Origin: Streptomyces venezuelae
Lineage (GTDB): Bacteria; Actinomycetota; Actinomycetes; Streptomycetales; Streptomycetaceae
DNA: 64,000 nt
Direction of reading: 5' to 3'
Assembly (NCBI RefSeq): GCF_008642375.1
Contig: NZ_CP029194.1
Span: forward strand, 4,340,001-4,404,000
The position numbers were made by a program, and so were the translations under genes. The notes under the pieces are model-generated. The model saw only the letters and a program-made list of their open reading frames with translations, made no database searches and was not told the origin of the DNA. Of this stretch, positions 50,027 through 58,192 are shown in pieces (position 1 is the stretch's first letter; each line of letters opens with the position of its first letter).

Positions 50027-50371
50027 ATGAATTTCTCCCCGCTGCCCTCGGTGGACGCGGCTTCCGTGCCGGCCGACGCGCTGGTGCTGGACGTCCGGGA
50101 GGACAACGAATGGGAAGCCGGTCACGTCGAGGGTGCGCTGCACGTGCCGATGAGCGACTTCGTGGCCCGCTTCGGTGAGGTGACGGAGGCGGTGGCCGAG
50201 CGCGGTCGCGCCTATGTGATGTGCCGGGTGGGCGGCCGGTCGGCGCAGGTCACCCAGTATCTGGTGCAGCAGGGCTTCGACGCGGTGAACATCGACGGCG
50301 GGATGCTCGCCTGGGACGGTGCCGGGCGTCCGATGGTGACGGGGAGCGGGAGCCCGGCCTTCGTCCTCTGA
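50027..50371 (+). CDS. Rhodanese-like domain protein
   Basis: A single-domain rhodanese of 114 residues, with LDVREDNEWEAGHVEGALHVPM (in pieces) and the active-site loop MCRVGGRS, where Cys near residue 65 should carry persulfide. The DGGMLAWDGAGRPM ending is typical. It probably acts in cytoplasmic sulfur transfer; the acceptor is unknown. ATG at 50027 lies in GAGAAGGCCAGTCCCATG. Confidence 0.93.
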   Translation: MNFSPLPSVDAASVPADALVLDVREDNEWEAGHVEGALHVPMSDFVARFGEVTEAVAERGRAYVMCRVGGRSAQVTQYLVQQGFDAVNIDGGMLAWDGAGRPMVTGSGSPAFVL

Positions 50372-50398
50372 GCTGAGCTGGGGATGGGCTGAGGCGGT

Positions 50399-51532
50399 TC
50401 AGCCGAGGGGGTGGGTGGCCAGGAGGTCGCCGAGGGCCTCCTCGTGGGCGGCTGCGGGGCCGAGGGACAGTTCGAGCTGCTTGGCCCAGGCGTGGTAGCG
50501 GTGCAGGGGGTAGTCGGTGTCGGCGCCGAAGCCCCCGTGCAGGTGCTGGGCGGTCTGCACCACGCGTCGTACGCCCTCGGAGGCCCAGATCTTCGCGACG
50601 GCGATGTCCCCGGCGGCGGGCAGCGCCCCGGCGGCGCCGGTGGAGACGCGCCAGGCGGCCTGCCAGAGGGTGGCTTCCATGGCGCGCAGGTCGATGTAGC
50701 GGTCGGCGGTCTGGACGGCGACGGCCTGGAACGTGGCCACGGGGTGGCCGAACTGTTCCCGCTTGCCGGTGTACTGGCTCGTCATGGTGAGGACGGCCTC
50801 GCCGAGTCCGAGGGCGAGTGCGCACGTGCCGGTGGTGAGGAGCTCGCGGAGTCGTTCCCAGGCGCCTTCGGCTTCGATGACCTCGGTGCTGTCGAGGCGT
50901 ACGGCGTCGAGGCGGAGTGCGGCGAGGAGTTCGCCGCTGGTGGAGTACTGCTCGGCGAGGGCGACGCCTTCGTGGGTGCGGGGGACCAGGGCGAGGATGG
51001 TGCGGCCCTCGTCGGTGTGTGCGGGGACGGCGACGAGGTCGGCGCCGTGGGCCCAGGGGACGGCGTTCTGGAGGCCGTCGAGGATCCAGGTGGTGCCGTC
51101 GCGGCGGGCGGTGACGGCGCGGTCGGCCGGGTCGTGGCCGGTGAGTCCGTGGGAGGCGGCGGTGAGGACGAGTTCGCCGCGGGAGACTCGGGGGAGGATC
51201 GCGGCGGCCGTCGACCGGTCCGCGTACCGGTCGACGGTCATTGCCACGGCGCCGGTCTCCAGCAGGGGTACGCGGGCGAGGACGCGGGCGGATTCGCGCA
51301 GCAGGAGGCAGAACGCGACGGGGTCGAGTCCGGCGCCGCCGTGCTCGGGGGGCAGGACGAGGCCGAGCAGGTCGGCGGCGGCGAGGCGGGACCAGAGGGA
51401 TCGGTCGAGGTCCTCGGCGACGGCGCCCGGGGTGAGGGCCGGGCTCGGTACCGCGTCGGGTGTGACGCTGGCGAAGACCGCCTTGGCCGCTTCGACGGCC
51501 GCCTGTTGCTCTTCGGTGAAGGTGAAGTCCAC
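50399..51532 (-). CDS. Acyl-CoA dehydrogenase family protein
   Basis: This 377-residue flavoprotein has the acyl-CoA dehydrogenase fold: N-terminal helices (MDFTFTEEQQAAVEAAKAVFA), the middle beta domain (VLTAASHGLTG, WILDGLQNAVP) and a C-terminal helical domain with QYTGKREQFGHPVATFQAVAVQTAD and QTAQHLHGGFGADTDYPLHRY (in pieces). The C-terminal pattern resembles members used for branched, cyclic or steroid side-chain acyl-CoAs more than for straight fatty acids. A KstR-type palindrome lies 56 bp upstream, which supports such a role. Substrate not determined. Confidence 0.9.
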   Translation of the reverse strand: MDFTFTEEQQAAVEAAKAVFASVTPDAVPSPALTPGAVAEDLDRSLWSRLAAADLLGLVLPPEHGGAGLDPVAFCLLLRESARVLARVPLLETGAVAMTVDRYADRSTAAAILPRVSRGELVLTAASHGLTGHDPADRAVTARRDGTTWILDGLQNAVPWAHGADLVAVPAHTDEGRTILALVPRTHEGVALAEQYSTSGELLAALRLDAVRLDSTEVIEAEGAWERLRELLTTGTCALALGLGEAVLTMTSQYTGKREQFGHPVATFQAVAVQTADRYIDLRAMEATLWQAAWRVSTGAAGALPAAGDIAVAKIWASEGVRRVVQTAQHLHGGFGADTDYPLHRYHAWAKQLELSLGPAAAHEEALGDLLATHPLG

Positions 51533-51587
51533 TGTCCTGCCCTCCCGTTGTCGCTCCTGCGCTCTCTGCCCTGACGAGGCGTCAAGA

Positions 51588-51601
51588 TAGAACAGGTTCT
51601 A
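51588..51601 (-). promoter_or_regulatory. KstR-like operator upstream of the acyl-CoA dehydrogenase
   Basis: TAGAAC-ag-GTTCTA is a perfect palindrome and fits the published KstR pattern TNNAACNNGTTNNA of cholesterol-catabolism regulators. It lies in the 98-bp spacer between paaE and the dehydrogenase start. Confidence 0.6.
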
Positions 51602-51630
51602 GCGGAAGGGAATGGCGGTGCCGGGACTCG

Positions 51631-52746
51631 TCAGCGGTCGAAGTCCAACTCCACGTCCGGGGTGACGGGATGGGACTGGCAGGCCAGGACGTAGCCGGCG
51701 TCGGTTTCGTCGGGTTCCAGCGCGAAGTTGCGGTCCATCCGCACTTCTCCGCCGACGAGGAAGGCGCGGCAGGTGCCGCACACTCCGCCCTTGCAGGCGT
51801 ACGGCGCGTCCGCGCGGGCGCGCAGCACGGTGTCGAGGAGTGTCTCGCCGCGGTCGACGGGCCAGGTCCCGGAGCGGCCGTGCAGGGTCGCGGTCAGGGT
51901 CGCGTGCGCCGGGGTGTCGGCGGCGGCGACCGGCGCGGGTGCCGAGCCGTCGTCGACGTGGAAGATCTCCTGGTGGATCCTGCTCCGGTCCACTCCGAGG
52001 TCGCGTAGGGCGTGTTCGGCTCCCTGGACGAGTCCGAAGGGGCCGCAGAGGAACCAGCCGTCGATCTCGGCGACGGGCAGGAGTGCGGGCAGCAGGGTGT
52101 CGAGCCGCTCGCGGTCGAGGCGGCCGGAGTCCAGTCCCGCCTGCTGTTCCTCGCGGGAGAGCACGGTGACGAGCTGGAAGCGGTCCGGGTAGCGGTCCTT
52201 GAGGTCGGCCACCTCGTCGAGGAACATCGTGGACGCGGCGGTGCGGTCGCTGCGGATCAGGCAGAACCGGGCCTCGGGCTCCCGGGCGAGCAGGGTGGCC
52301 GCCATGGACAGGACCGGCGTGATGCCGCTGCCGCCGACGACGGCGGCGAAGTGGCCGGGGCGCGGGGCGAGCTGGAAGCGGCCCATGGGTTCCATGACCT
52401 CGACGAGGTCGCCGACGGCCAGCTCCTTGAGGGCGTACGTCGAGAACGCGCCGCCGTCGACGAGCCGGATGCCCACGCGCAGGACTGGGGGCTCACCGGC
52501 GGGGGCGGCGGGAGAGCAGATCGAGTACGTACGACGGATCTCCTCGCCCTGCTCGTCCTCGCGGCGCAGGGCGAGGTGCTGGCCGGGGAGGTGGCGGTAC
52601 GTCTCCTGGAGCTCGGGCGGGACCGCGAAGGTGACGGCCACGGAGTCGTCCGTGAGTCGCTCGACGTCGCTCACCCGGAGTGGATGGAACCCGGCCCGTC
52701 CTGGGGGTACCTCCCGCCGGCGGCTGGGGGAGCCTGAGGGCAGCAT
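51631..52746 (-). CDS. paaE: Phenylacetyl-CoA epoxidase reductase subunit PaaE
   Basis: PaaE passes electrons from NADPH through FAD and a 2Fe-2S centre to the PaaA diiron site. The 371-residue protein has an FAD-binding domain with RRTYSICS, a nucleotide-binding domain with VVGGSGITPVLSMA and FLCGPFGLVQGAE, and a C-terminal plant-type ferredoxin domain with CKGGVCGTCRAF and the last Cys in YVLACQSHP. ATG at 52746 follows AAGGAG at the end of paaD. The first 22 residues (LPSGSPSRRREVPPGRAG) are encoded by a REP-like palindrome and look inserted; FHPLRVSDVERLT after them is the usual family start. Confidence 0.95.
   Translation of the reverse strand: MLPSGSPSRRREVPPGRAGFHPLRVSDVERLTDDSVAVTFAVPPELQETYRHLPGQHLALRREDEQGEEIRRTYSICSPAAPAGEPPVLRVGIRLVDGGAFSTYALKELAVGDLVEVMEPMGRFQLAPRPGHFAAVVGGSGITPVLSMAATLLAREPEARFCLIRSDRTAASTMFLDEVADLKDRYPDRFQLVTVLSREEQQAGLDSGRLDRERLDTLLPALLPVAEIDGWFLCGPFGLVQGAEHALRDLGVDRSRIHQEIFHVDDGSAPAPVAAADTPAHATLTATLHGRSGTWPVDRGETLLDTVLRARADAPYACKGGVCGTCRAFLVGGEVRMDRNFALEPDETDAGYVLACQSHPVTPDVELDFDR
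52702..52731. repeat. Streptomyces REP-like palindrome in the 5' end of paaE
   Basis: TGGGGGTACCTCCCGCCGGC followed by GGCTGGGGGAG matches, with small changes, a dispersed palindrome I know from Streptomyces intergenic regions (TGGGGGTACCTCCCAGCCG...GGCTGGGGGAG). Here it is read as codons at the start of paaE. Confidence 0.55.
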
Positions 52747-53244
52747 CTACAGCTCCTTGAAGTGGTCGAACGGTTCGCGGCACGCGGTGCAGCGGCGCAG
52801 GGCCTTGCACGCGGTGGAGGAGAAGCGGCTGAGGAGTTCGGTGTCGGTGGAGCCGCAGTGGGGGCAGCGGATCGCCAGGGTGAGGGGCACGGGGCCGCCG
52901 GCCGGGCCCTGGGGGCGGGGCGGGGCGATGCCGAACTCGGCGAGCTTGCGCCGGCCTTCCTCGCTGATGTCGTCGGTGGACCAGGCGGGGGCGAGGACCG
53001 TGACGACGGAGACGTCGGGCACTCCGTGCTCGTGGAGGGCGCGCTCGATGTCGGAGGACATCGCCTCTATCGCGGGGCAGCCGGTGTAGGTCGGGGTGAG
53101 GGAGACCTCGACGCGGCCGGGGCCGGTGACGTGGACGCCCCGCATGACGCCGAGCTCTTCCAGGGTGAGGACGGGCAGCTCCGGGTCGGGAACGGCGCCG
53201 GCGATCCGGCTGAGCTCCTCCTCCAGGGCCGTCATGGTCACCAT
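52747..53244 (-). CDS. paaD: Phenylacetate degradation protein PaaD
   Basis: PaaD is needed for maturation of the phenylacetyl-CoA epoxidase, probably for iron-sulfur or diiron assembly. The 165-residue protein has a DUF59/MIP18 domain (VPDPELPVLTLEELGVMRGV, then TPTYTGCPAIEAMSSDIE) and a C-terminal zinc-ribbon-like part with C127xxC130 (CPHC) and C152xxC155 (CTAC). Its ATG at 53244 overlaps the end of paaC and its stop abuts the paaE start. Confidence 0.93.
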   Translation of the reverse strand: MVTMTALEEELSRIAGAVPDPELPVLTLEELGVMRGVHVTGPGRVEVSLTPTYTGCPAIEAMSSDIERALHEHGVPDVSVVTVLAPAWSTDDISEEGRRKLAEFGIAPPRPQGPAGGPVPLTLAIRCPHCGSTDTELLSRFSSTACKALRRCTACREPFDHFKEL

Positions 53245-53993
53245 GTCGCCCCCGGGTGGCTGCGGTGCAGGTGCTGCATCTCGGCGATCATCCGGCCGAA
53301 GGATTCGGTGTGGAGGCCCTGGCGGCCGGCGCCGGCGGCCCAGGCTCCGGTGCGGGGGCCGGTGGGCACGGTGAGCGTGGCCTTGTCGAGGACGGCCGTG
53401 ACGGAGTCCAGCCAGGCGCTCTCCATGGCGGTGCGGTCCAGGTCGAGACCGTCGACGGGCTGGAACAGCTCGCCGGTGTACCGCCAGAGGGAGTCGCAGG
53501 CCCGCTGCATGCGGTCGTGGCTCTCGGGGGTGCCGTCGCCGAGGCGCAGGGTCCAGTGCTCGGCGTGGTCCTGGTGGTAGGCGACCTCCTTGACGGCCTT
53601 GGCCGCCAGGCCGGCGAAGGGGCCGTCGCCGGCTGCCAGCTGTCCGTAGAGGAGGTGCTGGTAGGTGGAGAAGTACAGCTGTCGGGCGATGGTGTGGGCG
53701 AAGTCGCCGTTCGGCTGTTCGACCAGCTGGGCGTTCCGGAAGGAGCGCTCCTCGCGGAGGTAGGCCAGTTCGTCCTCGTCGCCGACGAGGGAGAGCAGGA
53801 TGCGGGCCTGGCCGAGGAGGTCGAGCGCGATGTTCGCGAGGGCGACCTCTTCCTCCAGGACGGGGGCGGAGCCGGCCCACTCCCCCAGGCGGTGGGAGAG
53901 GACGAGGGCGTCGTCGCCGAGGGCGAGGGCGGCGGCGGTGATCGCGGTGGTCTCGCCGGTGCCGGTGGTCTCGTGGGTGTCGGGGGTGCTCAC
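53238..53993 (-). CDS. paaC: Phenylacetyl-CoA epoxidase structural subunit PaaC
   Basis: PaaC is the catalytically silent ferritin-like partner of PaaA in the epoxidase complex. The 251-residue protein shows LGDDALVLSHRLGEWAGSAPVLEEEVALANIALDLLGQAR (in pieces), the EVAYHQDHAEHWTLRLGDGTPES block and a C-terminal HLHRSHPGATW, all typical. GTG at 53993 overlaps the paaB stop by four bases. The ACT-rich N-terminal 20 residues are extra and probably disordered. Confidence 0.95.
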   Translation of the reverse strand: MSTPDTHETTGTGETTAITAAALALGDDALVLSHRLGEWAGSAPVLEEEVALANIALDLLGQARILLSLVGDEDELAYLREERSFRNAQLVEQPNGDFAHTIARQLYFSTYQHLLYGQLAAGDGPFAGLAAKAVKEVAYHQDHAEHWTLRLGDGTPESHDRMQRACDSLWRYTGELFQPVDGLDLDRTAMESAWLDSVTAVLDKATLTVPTGPRTGAWAAGAGRQGLHTESFGRMIAEMQHLHRSHPGATW

Positions 53994-54277
53994 AGGTGCT
54001 TGACCCCCTCCGGGATCTCGTAGAACGTCGGGTGGCGGTAGGGCTTGTCCGCGGAGGGCTCGAAGAAGGGGTCCTTCTCGTCGGGCGAGGAGGCGGTGAT
54101 CTCCGTGGAGGGCACGACCCAGATCGAGACGCCTTCGTTCCTGCGGGTGTACAGGTCGCGGGCGTTGCGCAGGGCCATCTCCGCGTCGGGCGCGTGGAGA
54201 CTGCCCGCGTGGGTGTGGGACAGTCCGCGGCGGGAGCGCACGAACACCTCCCACAGTGGCCAGCTGTCGCTCGTCAT
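53990..54277 (-). CDS. paaB: Phenylacetyl-CoA epoxidase subunit PaaB
   Basis: PaaB is a small bridging subunit of the epoxidase complex. The 95-residue protein has the family pattern WPLWEVFVRSRRGLSHTHAGSLHAPDAEMALRNARDLYTRR (in pieces), then EGVSIWVVPS and a C-terminal YRHPTFYEIPEGVKHL. It overlaps both paaA and paaC by four bases, so translation of the complex is coupled. Confidence 0.96.
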   Translation of the reverse strand: MTSDSWPLWEVFVRSRRGLSHTHAGSLHAPDAEMALRNARDLYTRRNEGVSIWVVPSTEITASSPDEKDPFFEPSADKPYRHPTFYEIPEGVKHL

Positions 54278-55290
54278 GCCTGTGCCTCCCCGTGCTTGCC
54301 GGTGTGCTTCTCCGCGTAGGCCGCGGCTGCTTCTCTGACCCAGGCGCCGTCCTCGTGGGCCTGGCGCCGCTTGCTGAGCCGCTGGTCGTTGCAGGGGCCG
54401 TTGCCCTTGAGGACGTCCCAGAACTCGGTCCAGTCGATGGGGCCGAAGTCGTAGTGCCCGCGCTCCTCGTTCCACCGGAGGTCGGGGTCGGGGAGGGTGA
54501 GGCCGAGGGCCTCGGCCTGGGGCACGGCGATGTCGACGAAGCGCTGGCGCAGTTCGTCGTTGGTGTGGCGCTTGATCTTCCAGGCCATCGCCTGGGCGGT
54601 GTGGGTCGACTCGTCGTCGGGCGGGCCGAACATCATCAGGGAGGGCCACCACCAGCGGTCCACCGCGTCCTGCGCCATGGCGTGCTGGGCCTCGGTGCCG
54701 TTGGACAGGGCGAGGAGGGCCTCGTACCCCTGGCGCTGGTGGAAGGACTCCTCCTTGCAGACCCGGACCATCGCGCGGGCGTACGGCCCGTAGGAGCAGC
54801 GGCACAGGGGGACCTGGTTGGTGATCGCGGCGCCGTCGACGAGCCAGCCGATCGCGCCGACGTCGGCCCAGGTCAGCGTCGGGTAGTTGAAGATCGAGGA
54901 GTACTTCTGGCGGCCGGAGTGGAGCTTGTCGAGGAGCTCGTCGCGGCTGGTGCCGAGGGTCTCCGCGGCGCTGTACAGGTACAGGCCGTGGCCGGCCTCG
55001 TCCTGGACCTTGGCCATGAGGATCGCCTTGCGGCGCAGGGAGGGCGCGCGGGTGATCCAGTTCGCCTCGGGCTGCATGCCGATGATCTCGGAGTGGGCGT
55101 GCTGCGCGATCTGCCGGACGAGCGAGGCGCGGTAGGCCTCGGGCATCCAGTCGCGCGGCTCGATCCGCTCGTCGGCGGCCACGGCGGCGTCGAACACGGC
55201 TTCGTAGGCGGCCTGTGTCGCCGCTACGGCCGTGTCCGACACGCCGGGCGTGCCCGTGGTCCCTGTCGTCCCTGCCGTCACTGCGGTCAT
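54274..55290 (-). CDS. paaA: Phenylacetyl-CoA epoxidase catalytic subunit PaaA
   Basis: PaaA carries the diiron centre that forms the 1,2-epoxide of phenylacetyl-CoA, the first ring-attack step of aerobic phenylacetate breakdown. The 338-residue protein has the ferritin-like iron motifs DEAGH (97-101) and KEESFHQ (179-185), plus HAHSEIIGMQPEANWI and NGTEAQHAMAQDAVDRWWWP (in pieces). It heads the minus-strand operon paaABCDE. A PaaR-like palindrome lies 12-28 bp upstream of its ATG, so the operon is probably repressed by the TetR protein encoded at 61583. Confidence 0.97.
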   Translation of the reverse strand: MTAVTAGTTGTTGTPGVSDTAVAATQAAYEAVFDAAVAADERIEPRDWMPEAYRASLVRQIAQHAHSEIIGMQPEANWITRAPSLRRKAILMAKVQDEAGHGLYLYSAAETLGTSRDELLDKLHSGRQKYSSIFNYPTLTWADVGAIGWLVDGAAITNQVPLCRCSYGPYARAMVRVCKEESFHQRQGYEALLALSNGTEAQHAMAQDAVDRWWWPSLMMFGPPDDESTHTAQAMAWKIKRHTNDELRQRFVDIAVPQAEALGLTLPDPDLRWNEERGHYDFGPIDWTEFWDVLKGNGPCNDQRLSKRRQAHEDGAWVREAAAAYAEKHTGKHGEAQA

Positions 55291-55300
55291 CGAACCCCCT

Positions 55301-55319
55301 ACCGACCGATCGTTCGGTT
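55301..55319 (-). promoter_or_regulatory. PaaR-type operator before paaA
   Basis: On the minus strand it reads AACCGAACGATCGGTCGGT, an imperfect palindrome centred on CGATCG. It matches the site at 59954 in 18 of 19 positions. Confidence 0.75.
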
Positions 55320-55402
55320 GAATGACTTCAATGGTGAGTCGGCGGCCCGTATGGTGTCAACCCTGTGGATAGCCGAGGTGGGCCGATCGGGATCGGGGCG
55401 GG

Positions 55403-56182
55403 ATGGACGCAGACGTCGAAAGGGACATCGACGCGGACGTCGAGACAGGCGTCGGAACGGGCGTGCAGCGCGCGCCGACCGGGCCCGCCGACAGCGGGAT
55501 CATGGCTCTGTCGCTGCCCTACCAGGTCGTCGCCGCCGTGGCGCTGGCCGTGGCCGGGGTCTTCGTCTGCGTGCACCTGTCGATGGTGTTCCTGCACGTC
55601 GCGCCGTCCAACACGCTCACCAAGCGGCACGGCCAGGCCGTCGACGACTGGATCTATCCCGAGTTCGAACAGAACTGGAAGCTCTTCGCGCCCAATCCGC
55701 TCCAGCAGAACGTCTCCGTCGAGGTCCGCGCCGAGATCGTCACCGCCGGTGACGGCCGCCGCACCACCGACTGGATCGACCTCACCGCGCAGGACACCGC
55801 GGCGATCCGCCACAACCCGCTGCCCAGCCACACACAGCAGAACGAGCTGCGCAGGGCCGTGGACTTCTACCTGAACTCGCACTCCGACGACGACCGCCCC
55901 AACGGGACGCGCGGCCACCTCTCGGAGGAGTACATGCGCCGGATCGCGATGCTCCGGCTCGACGGCCTCGCCTCCCTCGAAGGGGCCGACGTGCGGCGCG
56001 TCCAGCTGAGGGCGGTCACCCGGCCCGTACCCGCGCCCCGGTGGAGCACCGAGACGAACGAGGTCACCCCCTCCTACCGCGACTTCCCCTGGTGGAAGGT
56101 GACCGATGCCGACCGGCCGGACGGTGACACCCGCAGCCGTACGGACGCCGTCGGTCCGAGCCGTGGGGAGGCGGGGCGATGA
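55403..56182 (+). CDS. DUF5819 membrane-anchored protein
   Basis: This 259-residue protein has a short charged N-terminus, one membrane segment (VVAAVALAVAGVFVCVHLSMVFL) and an outer domain with the DUF5819 hallmark FEQNWKLFAPNPLQQNVSVEVRAEI (in pieces). Its last codons overlap the start of an HTTM-domain gene (ATGA), so the two proteins are made together and probably form a membrane complex. Function unknown. ATG at 55403 is the first plausible start; GTG alternatives exist. Confidence 0.82.
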   Translation: MDADVERDIDADVETGVGTGVQRAPTGPADSGIMALSLPYQVVAAVALAVAGVFVCVHLSMVFLHVAPSNTLTKRHGQAVDDWIYPEFEQNWKLFAPNPLQQNVSVEVRAEIVTAGDGRRTTDWIDLTAQDTAAIRHNPLPSHTQQNELRRAVDFYLNSHSDDDRPNGTRGHLSEEYMRRIAMLRLDGLASLEGADVRRVQLRAVTRPVPAPRWSTETNEVTPSYRDFPWWKVTDADRPDGDTRSRTDAVGPSRGEAGR

Positions 56183-57450
56183 GCGGTCCGACCGCCACGC
56201 GCGCGCGTACGCGTGAACCCTTCGACCGGCGGATCGCCCGCGCCGTCCAGGCCGTCACCGGCCGCGCGCTCGGCCCGCACCAGACCGCGATCGTCCGGAT
56301 CGGCTTCTCGCTGACCTGGCTCGTCTTCCTGCTGCGCGAGCTGCCGCACCGGCACGAGATGTACGGGCCCGACGGCCCGTGGTCCTGGGAGCTGGCGAGC
56401 CGGCTGATCGCCGACAACCGGGCCTTCTCCGTGCTGATGTGGTCGGACGGGCGGCTGTGGTTCGAGCTCGTCTACGGGCTCGCCGTGCTCTCCACCGCCC
56501 TGCTCCTCGTCGGCTGGCACACCCGGGCCGTGTCGGTGGTCTTCATGGTCGGGGTCCTCTCGCTGCAGAACCGCTCCGTGTTCCTCGGCGACGGCGGCGA
56601 CAACGTCCTGCACCTCGCCGCGATCTACCTCGTCCTGACCCGCTGCGGCCAGGTGTGGTCCCTCGACGCCGGGAGGGCCGCTCGTGAGGCCGCCCGTACG
56701 GCCGCGCGCAAGGCAGCCCGTGAGGCCGGTGAGGCGGTCGGGGCCGAGCGCCGGGACCTCGTCGGCCCGCTGCTGTGGACCGTGCTCGGCGGCTTCCTGC
56801 TCGCCACCACGTGGTTCAGCGACGTCACCGGCGAGTGGTGGCTGCCGGTGCTGCTGTGGGTGCTGTGGCTCGGGCACGGGCTGTGGTGGCTGGCCTGCCG
56901 GCTCGCCCCCGGGGAGCCCCGCACGCTGCTCGACGTCCTCGCCAATCTCACGCACAACGCCGCCCTCGTCGTGATCATGGCCGAGGTCTGCCTGATCTAC
57001 GCCACGGCAGGCTGGTACAAGATCCAGGGCTCGCGCTGGCAGGACGGCACCGCCCTGTACTACCCGCTCCACCTCGACTACTTCTCGCCCTGGCCCGCGC
57101 TCTCCGAGCTGCTCGGCTCCAGCGGGATCATGGTGCTGCTGCTGACCTACGGGACCGTGATCGTGCAGATCGCCTTCCCGTTCACGCTCTTCCACCGCAA
57201 GGTCAAGAACGTCCTGCTGGTCGCGATGATGCTGGAGCACGCCGGGATCGCCGTGCTGCTCGGGCTGCCGGTCTTCTCGCTCGCGATGATCTCCGCCGAC
57301 GCGGTGTTCCTGCCGACGGCCTTCCTGGTGGCCCTCGGCGCCCGGGCGGCGCGGGGCCGGGACCGGCTCCTGGGGCGGCGGTCCGCGGGGGCGCTGCCCG
57401 AGCAGCGCCGTACGGGTGAGGAGCACGGCCCCCGTACCCTCGTCGGGTGA
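56179..57450 (+). CDS. HTTM-domain (vitamin K gamma-carboxylase-like) membrane protein
   Basis: This 423-residue protein has eight or so membrane segments and the HTTM pattern: IVRIGFSLTWLVFLLRELPHR, LVGWHTRAVSVVFMVGVLSLQNRSVFLGDGGDNVLHLAAIYL (in pieces), and IYATAGWYKIQGSRWQDGTALYYPLH with the conserved AGWxKxxGxxWxxG. HTTM proteins are related to vitamin-K-dependent gamma-carboxylase and SdpB, but bacterial members have no settled reaction. An Ala/Arg-rich cytoplasmic loop (residues 168-195) is unusual. Coupled to DUF5819 upstream and, by GTGA, to the methyltransferase gene downstream. Confidence 0.88.
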   Translation: MSGPTATRARTREPFDRRIARAVQAVTGRALGPHQTAIVRIGFSLTWLVFLLRELPHRHEMYGPDGPWSWELASRLIADNRAFSVLMWSDGRLWFELVYGLAVLSTALLLVGWHTRAVSVVFMVGVLSLQNRSVFLGDGGDNVLHLAAIYLVLTRCGQVWSLDAGRAAREAARTAARKAAREAGEAVGAERRDLVGPLLWTVLGGFLLATTWFSDVTGEWWLPVLLWVLWLGHGLWWLACRLAPGEPRTLLDVLANLTHNAALVVIMAEVCLIYATAGWYKIQGSRWQDGTALYYPLHLDYFSPWPALSELLGSSGIMVLLLTYGTVIVQIAFPFTLFHRKVKNVLLVAMMLEHAGIAVLLGLPVFSLAMISADAVFLPTAFLVALGARAARGRDRLLGRRSAGALPEQRRTGEEHGPRTLVG

Positions 57451-58151
57451 GCACCACCGAAGAGAAGACCGGAGCCGGGGCGGCCGACACGGCTGCGGCG
57501 GCCGAGGCGGCCGAGCCGGTTCAGTACGACGAGGGCTTCGGCCCCGAGATCGGTGTCGGGCCGCACCCGGAGCCGTGGCCGGAGGGCGAGCGCTACGACC
57601 CCGAGCTGCTCGCCGACGGCGACCGGCGCAATGTCGTGGACCGCTACCGGTACTGGACGCGGGAGGCGGTCGTCGCCGACCTCGACACCCGGCGTCACGA
57701 CTTCCATGTGGCGGTGGAGAACTGGGGCCACGACTTCAACATCGGCTCGGTCGTGCGGACCGCCAACGCCTTCCTCGCCAAGGAGGTCCACATCGTGGGC
57801 CGGCGGCGCTGGAACCGGCGCGGCGCCATGGTCACCGACCGCTACCAGCACGTCCGCCACCACCCGGACACCGAGTCGCTGACCGCGTGGGCGGCGGCCG
57901 AGGGCCTGCCGATCATCGGGATCGACAACCTCCCCGGCGCGGTGCCGCTGGAGCGGACTGTGCTGCCGCGCCGCTGCGTGCTGCTCTTCGGGCAGGAAGG
58001 CCCGGGGCTCACGGACGAGGCACGCGCGCGCGTGGAGATGGTCTGCTCGATCGCCCAGTTCGGCTCGACCCGGTCGATCAACGCGGGGGCCGCCGCCGCC
58101 ATCGCCATGCACGCGTGGGTGCAGCGGTACGCGGAGATCGAGACGCCCTGA
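57447..58151 (+). CDS. TrmH/SpoU-family RNA methyltransferase
   Basis: SpoU-class (SPOUT) enzymes methylate ribose 2'-O positions in tRNA or rRNA. The 234-residue protein has the three family motifs: HDFNIGSVVRTANAFLAKEVH (in pieces, near residues 90-110), LLFGQEGPGLTDEA near 180 and GSTRSINAGAAAAIAMHAW near 205. An acidic N-terminal 55 residues precede the domain. The exact target is not evident. GTG at 57447 overlaps the HTTM stop by four bases. Confidence 0.92.
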   Translation: MSTTEEKTGAGAADTAAAAEAAEPVQYDEGFGPEIGVGPHPEPWPEGERYDPELLADGDRRNVVDRYRYWTREAVVADLDTRRHDFHVAVENWGHDFNIGSVVRTANAFLAKEVHIVGRRRWNRRGAMVTDRYQHVRHHPDTESLTAWAAAEGLPIIGIDNLPGAVPLERTVLPRRCVLLFGQEGPGLTDEARARVEMVCSIAQFGSTRSINAGAAAAIAMHAWVQRYAEIETP

Positions 58152-58156
58152 CAGCG

Positions 58157-58184
58157 GTGCGGAGGCCCCGTGGGGCCCCCGCAC
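58157..58184. terminator. Terminator between convergent trmH-like and paaN genes
   Basis: GTGCGGAGGCCCC and GGGGCCCCCGCAC pair with one mismatch around a very small loop, in the 41-bp spacer between the two stops. Confidence 0.65.
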
Positions 58185-58192
58185 ATCGGGAG

